A stretch of DNA of 64,000 bases from Poseidonocella sp. HB161398. Its GTDB lineage: Bacteria; Pseudomonadota; Alphaproteobacteria; Rhodobacterales; Rhodobacteraceae. Position 1 is the first letter of the stretch, and each line of letters begins with the position of its first letter. The notes under the pieces were generated by a model. The model was not told where the DNA came from. It saw nothing but the letters and a program-made list of their open reading frames with translations, and did not search any database. This document shows positions 17,856 to 25,826 of this stretch, in pieces. The stretch lies in contig NZ_VATA01000023.1 of assembly GCF_005870025.1 (NCBI RefSeq), forward strand, positions 36,719-100,718, written 5' to 3'. The position numbers and the translations under genes were made by a program.

Positions 17856-18716
17856 TCAGCCGTCGGCGAATTGCCGTTCCAGCCCCATCAGCGCGTAGGT
17901 GATCTGGGCCGAGGTGAAGTCCGAGACCTGGCTGCCCTCGACCGGGGCCAGCTCGACCACGTCGATGCCGACGATCTGGCGCCCGGCGCAGAGCCGCTCC
18001 AGCAGGTGGATCGCCTGCCAGAAGCCCAGCCCGCCCGGAACCGGCGTGCCGGTGGCGGGCAGGACCGACGGGTCGAGCCCGTCGACATCGAAGCTGACAT
18101 AGATCTTCTGCGGGAAATCCTCGGGCAGGACCGGATCCTCGCCGCGGGCCAGCGCCTCGCCGTCGCAATGGACCACGCCCAGCCGCTTGCGGGCCTCGGC
18201 CTCTTCGCTGCAGAGCGCGCGGACGCCGTACTGCGCCAGCGCGATGCCGTCCTCCTCGGCCAGGAGCCGCATCACCGAGGCATGGCTGTGCCGCTCGCCC
18301 TGGTAGTCGTGGCGCAGGTCGGCATGGGCGTCGATCTGGACGATGCCGACCGGGCCCTCGGTGGCGGAGACCACGCCGCGCACCGCGCCGTAGCTCAGCG
18401 AATGCTCGCCACCCAGCACGACCGGCACGGCGCCGGCCTCGACCGCGGCGCGGGTGCGCTCGGCAATGCGCTGCATCACCAGGTGCAGCGGGCCGTCGCA
18501 GAGCACCGGACCCTCGGTCGCGATCCCGGCCATGCAGGGCTCGGAGCCGCGCCAGAGCCGTTCCAGCTCGACCGAGGCGTCGAGGATCGCCGCCGGCCCG
18601 CCGGCCGTGCCGGAGCCGTAGGAGACCGTGCGTTCCAGCGGCACCGGGATCACCCGGAAGCGCGCAGTTGCGGGATTGAGTTCGTCTGCAGAGAGTTCGC
18701 CGTCGAGAAAGATCAT
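17856..18716 (-). CDS. speB: Agmatinase (ureohydrolase)
   Basis: This is a 286-residue ureohydrolase with all manganese ligands in place: GGEHS (H105), DAHAD (D129, H131, D133) and FDVDGLDPS (D210, D212). It would hydrolyse agmatine to putrescine and urea. Its ATG overlaps the stop of nspC by four bases, so the two are co-translated. Together with speA at 27-29 kb it gives an arginine-to-putrescine route. Agmatinase is preferred over arginase or other ureohydrolases because of the polyamine neighbours. The sequence alone would not exclude a related substrate. Confidence 0.88.
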   Translation of the reverse strand: MIFLDGELSADELNPATARFRVIPVPLERTVSYGSGTAGGPAAILDASVELERLWRGSEPCMAGIATEGPVLCDGPLHLVMQRIAERTRAAVEAGAVPVVLGGEHSLSYGAVRGVVSATEGPVGIVQIDAHADLRHDYQGERHSHASVMRLLAEEDGIALAQYGVRALCSEEAEARKRLGVVHCDGEALARGEDPVLPEDFPQKIYVSFDVDGLDPSVLPATGTPVPGGLGFWQAIHLLERLCAGRQIVGIDVVELAPVEGSQVSDFTSAQITYALMGLERQFADG

Positions 18717-19879
18717 AGCCGTTCCAGGAAGTCCCGATATCCGAAGTCGCGCACCATGGTCAGCTCGTCCGTGTCCGAGTTCCACAGCGCAATGGCGGGC
18801 AGGGGCACGCCGTTGAAGGTGTTGGTCTTGACCATGGAGTAGATCGCCTGGTCGAGGAAGGCGAAACGGTCGCCGACCTTCCACGGCGTCCCGGGCCTGT
18901 AGTCGCCGATCACGTCGCCCGCCAGGCAGGACGGCCCGCCCAGCCGCACCGGCGTGCCGGTCTCGGCCTCGCCCAGCAGCTTCGGCCGGTAGGGCGCCTC
19001 GATCACGTCGGGCATGTGGCAGGTCGCCGAGATGTCGGTGATCGCCAGCGGCATCGCGTTCTGCGCCAGGTCGAGGATCTCGCCCACCAGGATGCCGGCA
19101 TGCAGCGCGACGGCCTCGCCCGGCTCCAGATAGACGTCCAGACCGTATGTCTCGCGGATCCGCTTGAGGAAGGCGATCAGCCCGGCGCGGTCGTAATCGG
19201 GCATCGAGATGTGGTGCCCGCCGCCGAGGTTCAGCCATTTCATCTTCGGCAGCCAGGCGGCGATCTTCGGTTCCACCGCGGCCCAGGTGCGCTCCAGCGG
19301 CTCGAAGCCCTGTTCGCACAGCGTGTGCATGTGCAGCCCCTCGATCCCCTCCAGATCGGCGTCGGAGATCTGCGAGACCGGCGTGCCGAGCCGCGAGCAG
19401 GGCGCGGCGGGGTCGTATTTCTCGGTCCAGCCCTCGGAATGCTCGGGATTGATCCTGAGCCCCGGGCTGGCCTTGCTGGCCTCCACGGTGGCGCGGAAGC
19501 GGCGGAACTGGCCGGGCGAGTTGAAGATCACGTGGTCCGAGATCTCGACGATGCGCTCCAGGTCCTTCTGCTTGTAGCCCGCGTTGAAGGTGGCGACATG
19601 GCCGCCGAACACCTCGCGGCCGAGCCGCGCCTCGAAGATGCCGCTGGCGGCGGTGCCCGAGAGGTGCTTCATGATGGCCGGGGCCGCGGCGGGCATGGAG
19701 AAGGCCTTCAGCGCGGCGAAGATCTTCGCCCCGGAGGCCTCGGCCACGCCGGCCAGGATCCGGCAGTTGCGGGCGATTGCCGCCTCGTCCACGACGAAGC
19801 AGGGCGAGGGCACGCGGTTCAGGTCGAACCGGGCGAAGCGCAGGGCGGCATCGGCTTCGATATCGAGAGGCTCGGTCAC
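18713..19879 (-). CDS. nspC: Carboxynorspermidine/carboxyspermidine decarboxylase
   Basis: The 388-residue PLP enzyme starts at a GTG (19879) with AGAGGAGACCGAC in front. It has the alanine-racemase-fold PLP lysine in FAALKAFSMP (K58), the family-typical LRINPEHSEG...YDPAAPCSRLG block, and GGGHHISMPDYD. It decarboxylates carboxyspermidine (or carboxynorspermidine) to spermidine (norspermidine). It forms a two-gene operon with speB. The cognate dehydrogenase lies 6 kb away beside speA, so the pathway is complete but split. Confidence 0.9.
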   Translation of the reverse strand: MTEPLDIEADAALRFARFDLNRVPSPCFVVDEAAIARNCRILAGVAEASGAKIFAALKAFSMPAAAPAIMKHLSGTAASGIFEARLGREVFGGHVATFNAGYKQKDLERIVEISDHVIFNSPGQFRRFRATVEASKASPGLRINPEHSEGWTEKYDPAAPCSRLGTPVSQISDADLEGIEGLHMHTLCEQGFEPLERTWAAVEPKIAAWLPKMKWLNLGGGHHISMPDYDRAGLIAFLKRIRETYGLDVYLEPGEAVALHAGILVGEILDLAQNAMPLAITDISATCHMPDVIEAPYRPKLLGEAETGTPVRLGGPSCLAGDVIGDYRPGTPWKVGDRFAFLDQAIYSMVKTNTFNGVPLPAIALWNSDTDELTMVRDFGYRDFLERL

Positions 19880-20093
19880 GTCGGTCTCCTCTGGTCTCGG
19901 GGCACAGATGCGGCGAAGCCCGCCGCAGGGCAAGGCCGAATCCGGACGGGGCGGGAAATTCGGCTGGATCAAGCGAATTGTCCGCATTTCCCGGGGCCCG
20001 GCTTCATCGGGCGGAAAGCCCGCGCAGGCCATTGAGATCCGGCCCGGGACCGATGACGTTCCTTCCCGCTGCCCCCGGGCGGAACCTTCGGCG

Positions 20094-21761
20094 ATGGCAG
20101 AGACCCCAAGCGACAGTGACGGCACCGCCCTGCCGGGTGCAGTGGCCTCGATGCAGGAGGTCGAACTCGGCGGAACGGCACAGTCCGGGCCGGACTTCGT
20201 GCCGGTCGGGACCGCCCCGGCGGCCGCCCCTTCGTCGCCGGCGGAAATCCGGCCCGCGGAGGCGCCCGCCGCGGCGGACCATGCCGCGCTCGCCCCGCAG
20301 GATGTCGAGCAGGCCGGGCTGCTGGCGCAGACCTTCGCCGCCCTGCGCGGCGCGCTGCTGAAGCTCCTGCCGGACGAGATCATGTTCGTCCTCTCCGCCG
20401 GGCAGTCGCTGAGCCTCGGCGCGACGCAGCTCGACCGCGCCGCCACGCTCTGGAGCGGGCCCGTCGATGCGGACCGCGCCCATATGCTCGATTTCGACCA
20501 TGCCGGGATCGGCGCCCGCGGCTGGAACTACATTCCGCTCGATCCGGCGCTTTACCTCGGCATGGAGCCGATGGAGAGCCGCGTGACCGAGACCCCTGCC
20601 CCGGCCATGGCGGCGCAGATCCTCGACGCCTATGACAGCACCGGCCGGCTGGCGCCCGACCTGCTGCATTTCGGCACCGGCGCGATCGGCGCCTCGCTGG
20701 TCGAGCTGATGACCGGGGCCGAGGATCTGGCGACCGGCCTCGCCGCCGGGCTGCGGCAGAGCGGCGAGGGCGATCTCTTCGCCCTGGCCCGCGCCGACGG
20801 GCGCTACGACTACTACCTGGACCATGACGGCGCGGCGGTCGCGCTCGGCACCTTCCGCCATGCGCCCGGGCTCTGGGACACGATGGAGGCGCAAATTGGC
20901 TTCGCCGCCGCCGCGGCGGCTGCGGAGGGCTACCAGGTCGGCAGCACGGTCGCGATCGGGTTCGTGCACGGCCAGGCAGATGCCCGGCTCGACCATCCCG
21001 ATTTCGGCTATGCCTGGCTGGCCTCGCGCTATTTCGACATGATCGAGACGGCGATGGCGGACATCGCGGGCATCGCCGATCCGCGGCTGGTGGTGGCGCT
21101 GGCGCAGGTCGCGGGCGATGCCGACGGCAATGTCCCGCTCGGCCAGCTGGACCTGATCCGCGACGACCCCCGCGTCGTTTACGGTGGCACCCAGATGGAG
21201 TTCCAGAGCCTCTATCCCTCCACCGGCGGCAGCGACCATATCCATCTCTCGCCGCAGGGCTACCTGCATCTGGGCGAGACGCTGGGCCATTACCTGGGCG
21301 AGGCGCTGATCGGCCGGGCGGAGGATCCGATCCTCGTCTCCTCGGTCACCGCGCTGGCCCCCGACCTGCTGGAGGTCGCCTTCTCCGGCGTGGGCACAAG
21401 GCTGGTCGAGGACCGCTCGATCTTCGAGGACAACCCCGCCATCTCCGCCCCGGACCATTTCGGCTTCGCGCTGAGCCGCCCGGACGGCACCCGGCTCGCC
21501 ATCGAGGAGGCCTGGATCTCGGGCGCGGACACGGTGCGGCTGCGCCTGGCCGAAACTGCCTCGGGCGCGATGCACCTGTCGCTCGGGCTGCATGGCCAGG
21601 ATCTCTCGGACCGGATCGACGACGGCGCCTATGAAAGCTGGAACGGCACCAGCCTGCGCGATGCCGCGGCAGAGGCGGCGGTCTTGCCGCAAGGTTATGA
21701 CGGCGATCTGCGCGCAATCCTCGAATTCGCCCCTACTCAGGAGGCCGATTTCTGGCTATAG
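20094..21761 (+). CDS. SGNH/GDSL-type hydrolase with a low-complexity N-terminal region
   Basis: This is a 555-residue protein. The first 85 residues are Ala/Pro/Glu-rich and probably disordered. An SGNH-type domain then begins with FVLSAGQSLSLG (block I nucleophile Ser, of the sialate-esterase style GQS). It has IGFVHGQADA in the middle and SDHIHLSPQGYLHLGE, carrying the D-x2-H catalytic pair. The C-terminal 140 residues look like a beta-sandwich. There is no signal peptide. Such enzymes remove acetyl or acyl groups from carbohydrates. It is divergent from nspC and followed by an alpha/beta hydrolase gene 31 bases downstream. The substrate is unknown. Confidence 0.65.
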   Translation: MAETPSDSDGTALPGAVASMQEVELGGTAQSGPDFVPVGTAPAAAPSSPAEIRPAEAPAAADHAALAPQDVEQAGLLAQTFAALRGALLKLLPDEIMFVLSAGQSLSLGATQLDRAATLWSGPVDADRAHMLDFDHAGIGARGWNYIPLDPALYLGMEPMESRVTETPAPAMAAQILDAYDSTGRLAPDLLHFGTGAIGASLVELMTGAEDLATGLAAGLRQSGEGDLFALARADGRYDYYLDHDGAAVALGTFRHAPGLWDTMEAQIGFAAAAAAAEGYQVGSTVAIGFVHGQADARLDHPDFGYAWLASRYFDMIETAMADIAGIADPRLVVALAQVAGDADGNVPLGQLDLIRDDPRVVYGGTQMEFQSLYPSTGGSDHIHLSPQGYLHLGETLGHYLGEALIGRAEDPILVSSVTALAPDLLEVAFSGVGTRLVEDRSIFEDNPAISAPDHFGFALSRPDGTRLAIEEAWISGADTVRLRLAETASGAMHLSLGLHGQDLSDRIDDGAYESWNGTSLRDAAAEAAVLPQGYDGDLRAILEFAPTQEADFWL

Positions 21762-21792
21762 AACCGGGTCAGTGCAAACGGTTGGGACCTGC

Positions 21793-22575
21793 ATGATCCG
21801 CGTCGAGCGTAACGAAGATCTCCGGGTCCTGGCCCGCGAGCGGCCGGATCCGGCACAGAAGCGCATCCTTCTCTCTTTTACCGGCATCGGCAACCGCATG
21901 GGCGGCATGGATGTCCAGAGCCCGGAATTCTTCTCGGCCGGCAATGCGTTCGACAACATCCTCTTCATCAGCGACCTGAAGCGCAGCTGGGGCAACAATT
22001 TCGACCTCGCGGCGCTCTGCGCCCGGCTCGCCCCCTATCTCGAGGGGCGCGAGATCTACGCCCTGGGCAATTCCATGGGCGGCTTCCTGGCGATCGCCTC
22101 GACCTGCCACCTGCCGGTCACCGCGGTCGCGGCCTTCGTCCCGCAATTCAGCGTCGTGCCCGAGCTCGTGCCCGAGGAGACCCGCTGGCAGGACTACATC
22201 TCGGGCATCAGCGAATGGCGCATCCCCTCGCTCGAGGGCCGGTTCAACGCGACGACGCGCTACTATGTCTTCTCCGGCAGCACCGCCGAGGAGGGCATCC
22301 ATGCAAGCCGCTTCCCGGTGCAGCCGAACCTGTTCCACGCGAGGCTGCGCCCGGCGACCCACGGGCTGGCACGCGCGCTGAAGGATGAGGGCACGCTGCG
22401 CGACGTGATCTCGGCCGTCTGGGAGGGCCGCCTCGACGCGCAGGGGCTAGCGAAGCTCTCGGGCCGCAAGGTCGAGATGCTCTCGGGCGGCGAGGAGAGC
22501 GGCGGCGCCATGCTCGACCGGCTGAAGCGGCTGATGCCGCGCAGCCCCGGATTTCCCCTGAGCCGCAAGAACTGA
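21793..22575 (+). CDS. Alpha/beta-hydrolase fold protein
   Basis: This 260-residue protein (ATG 21793) has a nucleophile elbow, LGNSMGGFLA, around residue 94. A strand, RILLSFTGIG, lies at the N terminus, and a late His (THGLARALK) could complete a triad. It resembles small esterase or acyltransferase-like hydrolases of the DUF-type. It follows the SGNH hydrolase gene by 31 bases on the same strand and may act on the same glycan or ester substrate. The exact reaction cannot be told from the sequence. Confidence 0.65.
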   Translation: MIRVERNEDLRVLARERPDPAQKRILLSFTGIGNRMGGMDVQSPEFFSAGNAFDNILFISDLKRSWGNNFDLAALCARLAPYLEGREIYALGNSMGGFLAIASTCHLPVTAVAAFVPQFSVVPELVPEETRWQDYISGISEWRIPSLEGRFNATTRYYVFSGSTAEEGIHASRFPVQPNLFHARLRPATHGLARALKDEGTLRDVISAVWEGRLDAQGLAKLSGRKVEMLSGGEESGGAMLDRLKRLMPRSPGFPLSRKN

Positions 22576-22880
22576 TCCGCCCCCGCGGCGGCCAGCGCGG
22601 CCAGGGACCGACTGCGCGCGCTGTGGCCCTGCCGGGACAGGCGGCCGGAATTGCCCTGGCACATGCTGCGCCCCTGCGCTCTGGCCCCTGCCGCCCTGCC
22701 CGGCGGGAAGCGGCGCGGCCGCCTCCGCCGGGCATCCCGGCAGGCGGACCAAGGAGCAGCTGCCTGCGCGCCGCTGCTGCACGCGATCCCGTCCGGATGG
22801 CACGCGTCCTGCTTGGGCTATGCAGGACGCCAACGGCCCCCGCTCCCCGGGGGCGCTGCCAGAGGAAAGGATCCCTACCC
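22576..22880. other. Leader region upstream of fdxN
   Basis: No gene is seen here. It contains an inverted repeat, GCCCGGCGG (22698-22706) / CCGCCGGGC (22725-22733), that could end the upstream transcript. It also holds a loose palindrome TGT-N12-ACA at 22622-22639, and a sigma-54-type promoter at 22798-22813. Confidence 0.5.
22798..22813 (+). promoter_or_regulatory. Sigma-54 (-24/-12) promoter for fdxN-rseC-rnfF
   Basis: TGGCACGCGTCCTGCT matches the RpoN consensus, with GG at 22799-22800 and GC at 22811-22812 separated by exactly ten bases. The start codon of fdxN is 67 bases downstream. No exact TGT-N10-ACA NifA site lies in the 220 bases upstream, only the TGT-N12-ACA form. Confidence 0.7.
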
Positions 22881-23078
22881 ATGGCCATGCAAATCGAAGC
22901 CGACCTGTGCACCTCCTGCGGCGATTGCGAACCGGTCTGCCCGACCGGCGCCATCATCCCCAGGAAGGGCGTGTTCTTCATCAAGGCCGATATCTGCACC
23001 GAATGCGCCCCCGACCATGACATGCCGCAATGCCTCAGCGTCTGCATGGAAGACGGCTGCATCATCCCGGCGGAATGA
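22881..23078 (+). CDS. fdxN: 2[4Fe-4S] ferredoxin, FdxN type (ferredoxin I)
   Basis: The 65-residue protein has cluster motifs C10-x2-C13-x2-C16-x3-C20 and C39-x2-C42-x8-C51-x3-C55, plus C60. The insertion between the second and third Cys of the second cluster is typical of FdxN. It is strikingly like Rhodobacter capsulatus ferredoxin I in the segments LCTSCGDCEPVCPT and MPQC. In that organism FdxN is the main electron donor to nitrogenase and is reduced through Rnf. An RBS (AGAGGAAAGG) precedes the ATG. It is the first gene of an operon with rseC and rnfF behind a sigma-54 promoter. Confidence 0.93.
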   Translation: MAMQIEADLCTSCGDCEPVCPTGAIIPRKGVFFIKADICTECAPDHDMPQCLSVCMEDGCIIPAE

Positions 23079-23548
23079 CCGTGGCGGGCTCCGCACCGTC
23101 GCGCCGCCAGCTGCGCCAGACCCTGAAGGTGGTCTCTGCGGGCGACGGCTATGCCGAGCTCGAGGCGGCCCGCGCCGAAGCCTGCGGCGCCTGCGCGGGC
23201 CGGGCGGGCTGCGGCGCCGGCGCCCTGGCGGAGATGGCCGCCAAGGGCGACTGCCGGACACTGCGCCTGCCCACCGAGATGGGGCTCGCCCCGGGCGACC
23301 GGGTGGTGGTTGCGATGGAAAGCGGCGCCTTCCTCTCGGCGGCGATGCGCGCCTATCTGCTGCCGCCCGCCGCGCTGGCGCTGACCGCCGCGATCTCCGC
23401 CGCAGCCGGGCTGCCCGACCTGATTGCCGCCCTGCTCTGCCTGCCCGCCCTTGCGCTGGCGCTGCTGCCGCTGCGCCAGGCCGAGCGCCGCGGCCGCCTC
23501 GGCGGCAGCCTGCGGATCGAGGGACGCGCGCCGGACGCGCCGCAATGA
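23075..23548 (+). CDS. rseC: RseC/MucC-family protein (SoxR-reducing system type)
   Basis: This 157-residue protein has an N-terminal Cys-rich segment, EACGACAGRAGCGAG (C-x2-C-x5-C), and two adjacent transmembrane helices (residues about 90-135, AYLLPPAALALTAAI and ALLCLPALALALLPL). This is the RseC architecture. In E. coli RseC works with the Rsx (Rnf-homologous) complex. The start codon overlaps the fdxN stop, and its own stop overlaps the start of rnfF. Its position inside a predicted nif-type operon suggests a role in assembling or regulating the Rnf complex. Confidence 0.8.
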   Translation: MTVAGSAPSRRQLRQTLKVVSAGDGYAELEAARAEACGACAGRAGCGAGALAEMAAKGDCRTLRLPTEMGLAPGDRVVVAMESGAFLSAAMRAYLLPPAALALTAAISAAAGLPDLIAALLCLPALALALLPLRQAERRGRLGGSLRIEGRAPDAPQ

Positions 23549-24585
23549 GGCGCCGCGCGCTCCTGCCGCTCGGGCTGTGCCTCCTTCTCGCGCTCGCCCT
23601 CTTCTGGGGCCGCCAGGCCCTGGCGCCGCGGATCGAGACCCAGGTGCTCTATGTCTTCGGCACGCTGGTCGAGGTCGAGATCTCGGGCGTGTCCGAGCGC
23701 CGCGCCGGAGAGGCGACGGCCGCGCTCGGCCAGCTCTTCGCCCGGCTCCACCGCGACTGGCATGCCTGGCGCCCCGGCGAGCTCGAGGATCTCAACGCCG
23801 CCATCGCCCGCGGCGAGAGCTTCGAGGCCAGCCCCGCCCTCGCCTTGGTCCTTGCCGAGGGGCAGCGCCTCTCCGCGTCGAGCGGCGGGCTCTTCGATCC
23901 CGGCATCGGCGCGATGGTGGAGCTCTGGGGCTTCCACGACGACCTGCCGCCAGAGGGGCCGCCGCCCTCCGCCGCGGCCGTCGCCGCGCTGGCCGCGCGC
24001 CATCCGGGCATTGCCGATCTGCAGTTCGACGGGCGCCGGATCAGCTCTGCGAACCCCGCCGTGCAGCTCGATCTGGGCGGCTTCGCCAAGGGCGCCGCAC
24101 TGGATCTGGCCGCCGCCGAGCTTGCCCGCCGCGGCATCCGCGACGCCGTGCTCAATGCCGGCGGCGATGTCTCCGTGCTCGGCCGCAAGGGCGCGCGGCC
24201 CTGGCGCGTGGCGATCCGCGATCCCTTCGGCTGGGGCGCCGTGGCCGCGATTGAGATGCGCCCCGGCGAGGCGGTCTACACCTCCGGCAATTACGAGCGC
24301 TATCTCGATGCCGGCGGCCACCGCTTCTCGCATATCCTCGATCCGCGGACCGGCCGCCCGGTGGAGGAGATCGTCTCCGCGACGGTCCTGGCCCGGCAGG
24401 GCGCGCTGGCCGATGCCGCCGCGACCGCGCTCTCGGTGGCCGGAGCCGATGCCTGGCGCCAGACCGCCCGGGCCATGGGCATCACCGCCGCGCTGGTGAT
24501 CGACGGCCAGGGCCATGTCGAGATGACCCCCGAGATGGCCGCCCGGGTCGAGCTGCCCGGCCCCGCCGCGGCGCCCGCCAGCTAG
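23545..24585 (+). CDS. rnfF: FAD:protein FMN transferase (ApbE family), RnfF
   Basis: The 346-residue ApbE-family protein has an N-terminal membrane anchor or uncleaved signal (ALLPLGLCLLLALALFW). It carries the family blocks GTLVEVEI, LDLGGFAKGAALD, NAGGDVSVLG and FSHILDPRTG. Such enzymes attach FMN covalently to Thr/Ser of RnfG and RnfD in the periplasm. In R. capsulatus the corresponding gene is rnfF and lies next to fdxN. Its substrates are encoded at 33.3-35 kb. It is coupled by a four-base overlap to rseC. Confidence 0.9.
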   Translation: MRRRALLPLGLCLLLALALFWGRQALAPRIETQVLYVFGTLVEVEISGVSERRAGEATAALGQLFARLHRDWHAWRPGELEDLNAAIARGESFEASPALALVLAEGQRLSASSGGLFDPGIGAMVELWGFHDDLPPEGPPPSAAAVAALAARHPGIADLQFDGRRISSANPAVQLDLGGFAKGAALDLAAAELARRGIRDAVLNAGGDVSVLGRKGARPWRVAIRDPFGWGAVAAIEMRPGEAVYTSGNYERYLDAGGHRFSHILDPRTGRPVEEIVSATVLARQGALADAAATALSVAGADAWRQTARAMGITAALVIDGQGHVEMTPEMAARVELPGPAAAPAS

Positions 24586-24595
24586 GCCCCTGCCC

Positions 24596-24611
24596 TGTCG
24601 GGAACCCGACA
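24596..24611. promoter_or_regulatory. NifA-type upstream activator site
   Basis: TGTCGGGAACCCGACA is a perfect 16-base palindrome matching TGT-N10-ACA. A further half site, TTGTCGGAT, follows at 24613-24621. It lies about 75 bases upstream of the predicted start of transcription from the sigma-54 promoter at 24654. Confidence 0.75.
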
Positions 24612-24653
24612 ATTGTCGGATCCCCGCCCCTGCCGCCGCCCGCCCGCCGCAGA

Positions 24654-24669
24654 TGGCATGCCCACTGCT
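24654..24669 (+). promoter_or_regulatory. Sigma-54 (-24/-12) promoter for the Tat flavoprotein gene
   Basis: TGGCATGCCCACTGCT has GG (24655-24656) and GC (24667-24668) separated by ten bases. It sits 45 bases before the start codon at 24714 and downstream of the NifA-type palindrome. Together they form a standard enhancer-dependent promoter. Confidence 0.75.
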
Positions 24670-24713
24670 CCGCCTCTGCCGTCACCGCCCCTCAAACCAG
24701 CCGAGACCCCGCC

Positions 24714-25724
24714 ATGACCCCTGTGACCCGCCGCCGCTTCCTGATGCAGTCCGGTTCCGCTGCCGCCGCCGCGCTCGCGGCCGGGGCGGTCTCCGCCCGC
24801 CGCGCCGCCGCCTCGGTGATGATCGTCGGCAGCGGCCCGGCCGGGATCGCCGCCGCGCTCGCGCTGCGCGCCGCCGATCCCCGCACCCGGGTGACGCTGG
24901 TCGAGCGCGATCCGGCGCGGCTCGCCCCCGCCGATAGCGCCGCCGCCGCCTTCCGCCGCCCCGCCCTCTCCGAGGACGCCGCCAGCCTCTCCCGCCAGGG
25001 CGTGGACCTCCTCCTCGACGATGTCGCCGCGATCGACTGGCAGGCCGGACGGCTGGAGCTCTTCAGCGGCCGCCGCGCCGCCTTCGACCGGCTGATCCTG
25101 GCGCCCGGCGTGGCACCTGCGCCGGAGGCGATCGACGGGCTCGATGCGCGGCTCCGCCATGACTGGCCCGCCGCCTGGGGCAGCGCGCGCGAGGCGCGCA
25201 GGCTCGCCGCGCAGATCGCCGCCATGCCCGCGGGCGGCAATCTGGTGCTGCGCGTTCCGCAGGTGCTGGCGCATGATCCCGCGCTTGTCGCCGCCCGCGC
25301 CGCGGCGCTGGCCGCCGCCCGTCCGGATATCCGCCTGACCGTGCTCGACGCGACCCCGGACGCAGCGCTCCGCCGCGCCTTCGCCGCCCGGGCCTCTGAG
25401 GAAACGGCCGCCCGCACGGCGTGGCGCGGCGCCGGCGCGGGCGGCCGCGTCCTCTGGACCGATGCCGCCGCCGGGCGGATCGGCACCGAAGCGGGCGAGA
25501 TCCGCGCCGATGTGGTGAATTTCCTGCCGCGTCTCGGCGCCGGCGAGATCGCCCGCCGGGCGGGCCTGGCCGATGGCGGTCTCTGGTGCCCGGTCGATGC
25601 CGCGGGCCGCTCCAGCCTGCGCGACGCGGCGTTCGTGATCGGCGATGCCGCCGCCGGGGCGGTCCGCGGCATGGCCGCTGCCGTCGATGCCGGCGCCCGC
25701 GCGGCCCGGTCCGCCCTCTCCTGA
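24714..25724 (+). CDS. Tat-exported FAD-dependent oxidoreductase (FCSD/pyridine nucleotide-disulfide reductase-like)
   Basis: This is a 336-residue flavoprotein. The N terminus MTPVTRRRFLMQSG is a twin-arginine signal. After a presumed cleavage the mature chain begins with a dinucleotide-binding strand, SVMIVGSGPAGIAAALALR (GxGxxG at 39-44). The C-terminal VIGDAAAGAVRGMAAAVDAG is the second FAD contact. The organisation resembles the flavin subunit of flavocytochrome c sulfide dehydrogenase. The whole protein has a single Cys (GLWCPVD), so the redox-active disulfide of that enzyme is absent. The NifA site and sigma-54 promoter directly upstream, and the operon just before it, place it in the nitrogen-fixation electron-transport regulon. 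Its partner is unknown. Confidence 0.75.
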   Translation: MTPVTRRRFLMQSGSAAAAALAAGAVSARRAAASVMIVGSGPAGIAAALALRAADPRTRVTLVERDPARLAPADSAAAAFRRPALSEDAASLSRQGVDLLLDDVAAIDWQAGRLELFSGRRAAFDRLILAPGVAPAPEAIDGLDARLRHDWPAAWGSAREARRLAAQIAAMPAGGNLVLRVPQVLAHDPALVAARAAALAAARPDIRLTVLDATPDAALRRAFAARASEETAARTAWRGAGAGGRVLWTDAAAGRIGTEAGEIRADVVNFLPRLGAGEIARRAGLADGGLWCPVDAAGRSSLRDAAFVIGDAAAGAVRGMAAAVDAGARAARSALS

Positions 25725-25749
25725 CATCCCTGCCCCGGGAGTGGGGCGC

Positions 25750-25770
25750 GCGCCTCCCCAGGGGAGGCGC
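25750..25770. terminator. GC-rich hairpin between convergent genes
   Basis: GCGCCTCCCC (25750-25759) and GGGGAGGCGC (25761-25770) form a strong stem between the convergent flavoprotein gene and the dehydrogenase gene. There is no T tract, so it could terminate weakly in both directions or only mark the transcript ends. Confidence 0.4.
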
Positions 25771-25826
25771 CCGGCCGGGGCGGGCTCGATGCCCGTCCCG
25801 GCCGGTCTTCCTTCAGCAGGGCGGGC

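Noticed and set aside
22622..22639. TGT-N12-ACA palindrome upstream of fdxN as a NifA site
   Set aside because: The spacer is two bases longer than the N10 consensus that both other sites match exactly, and it lies about 160 bases from the promoter. Not called as an activator site.
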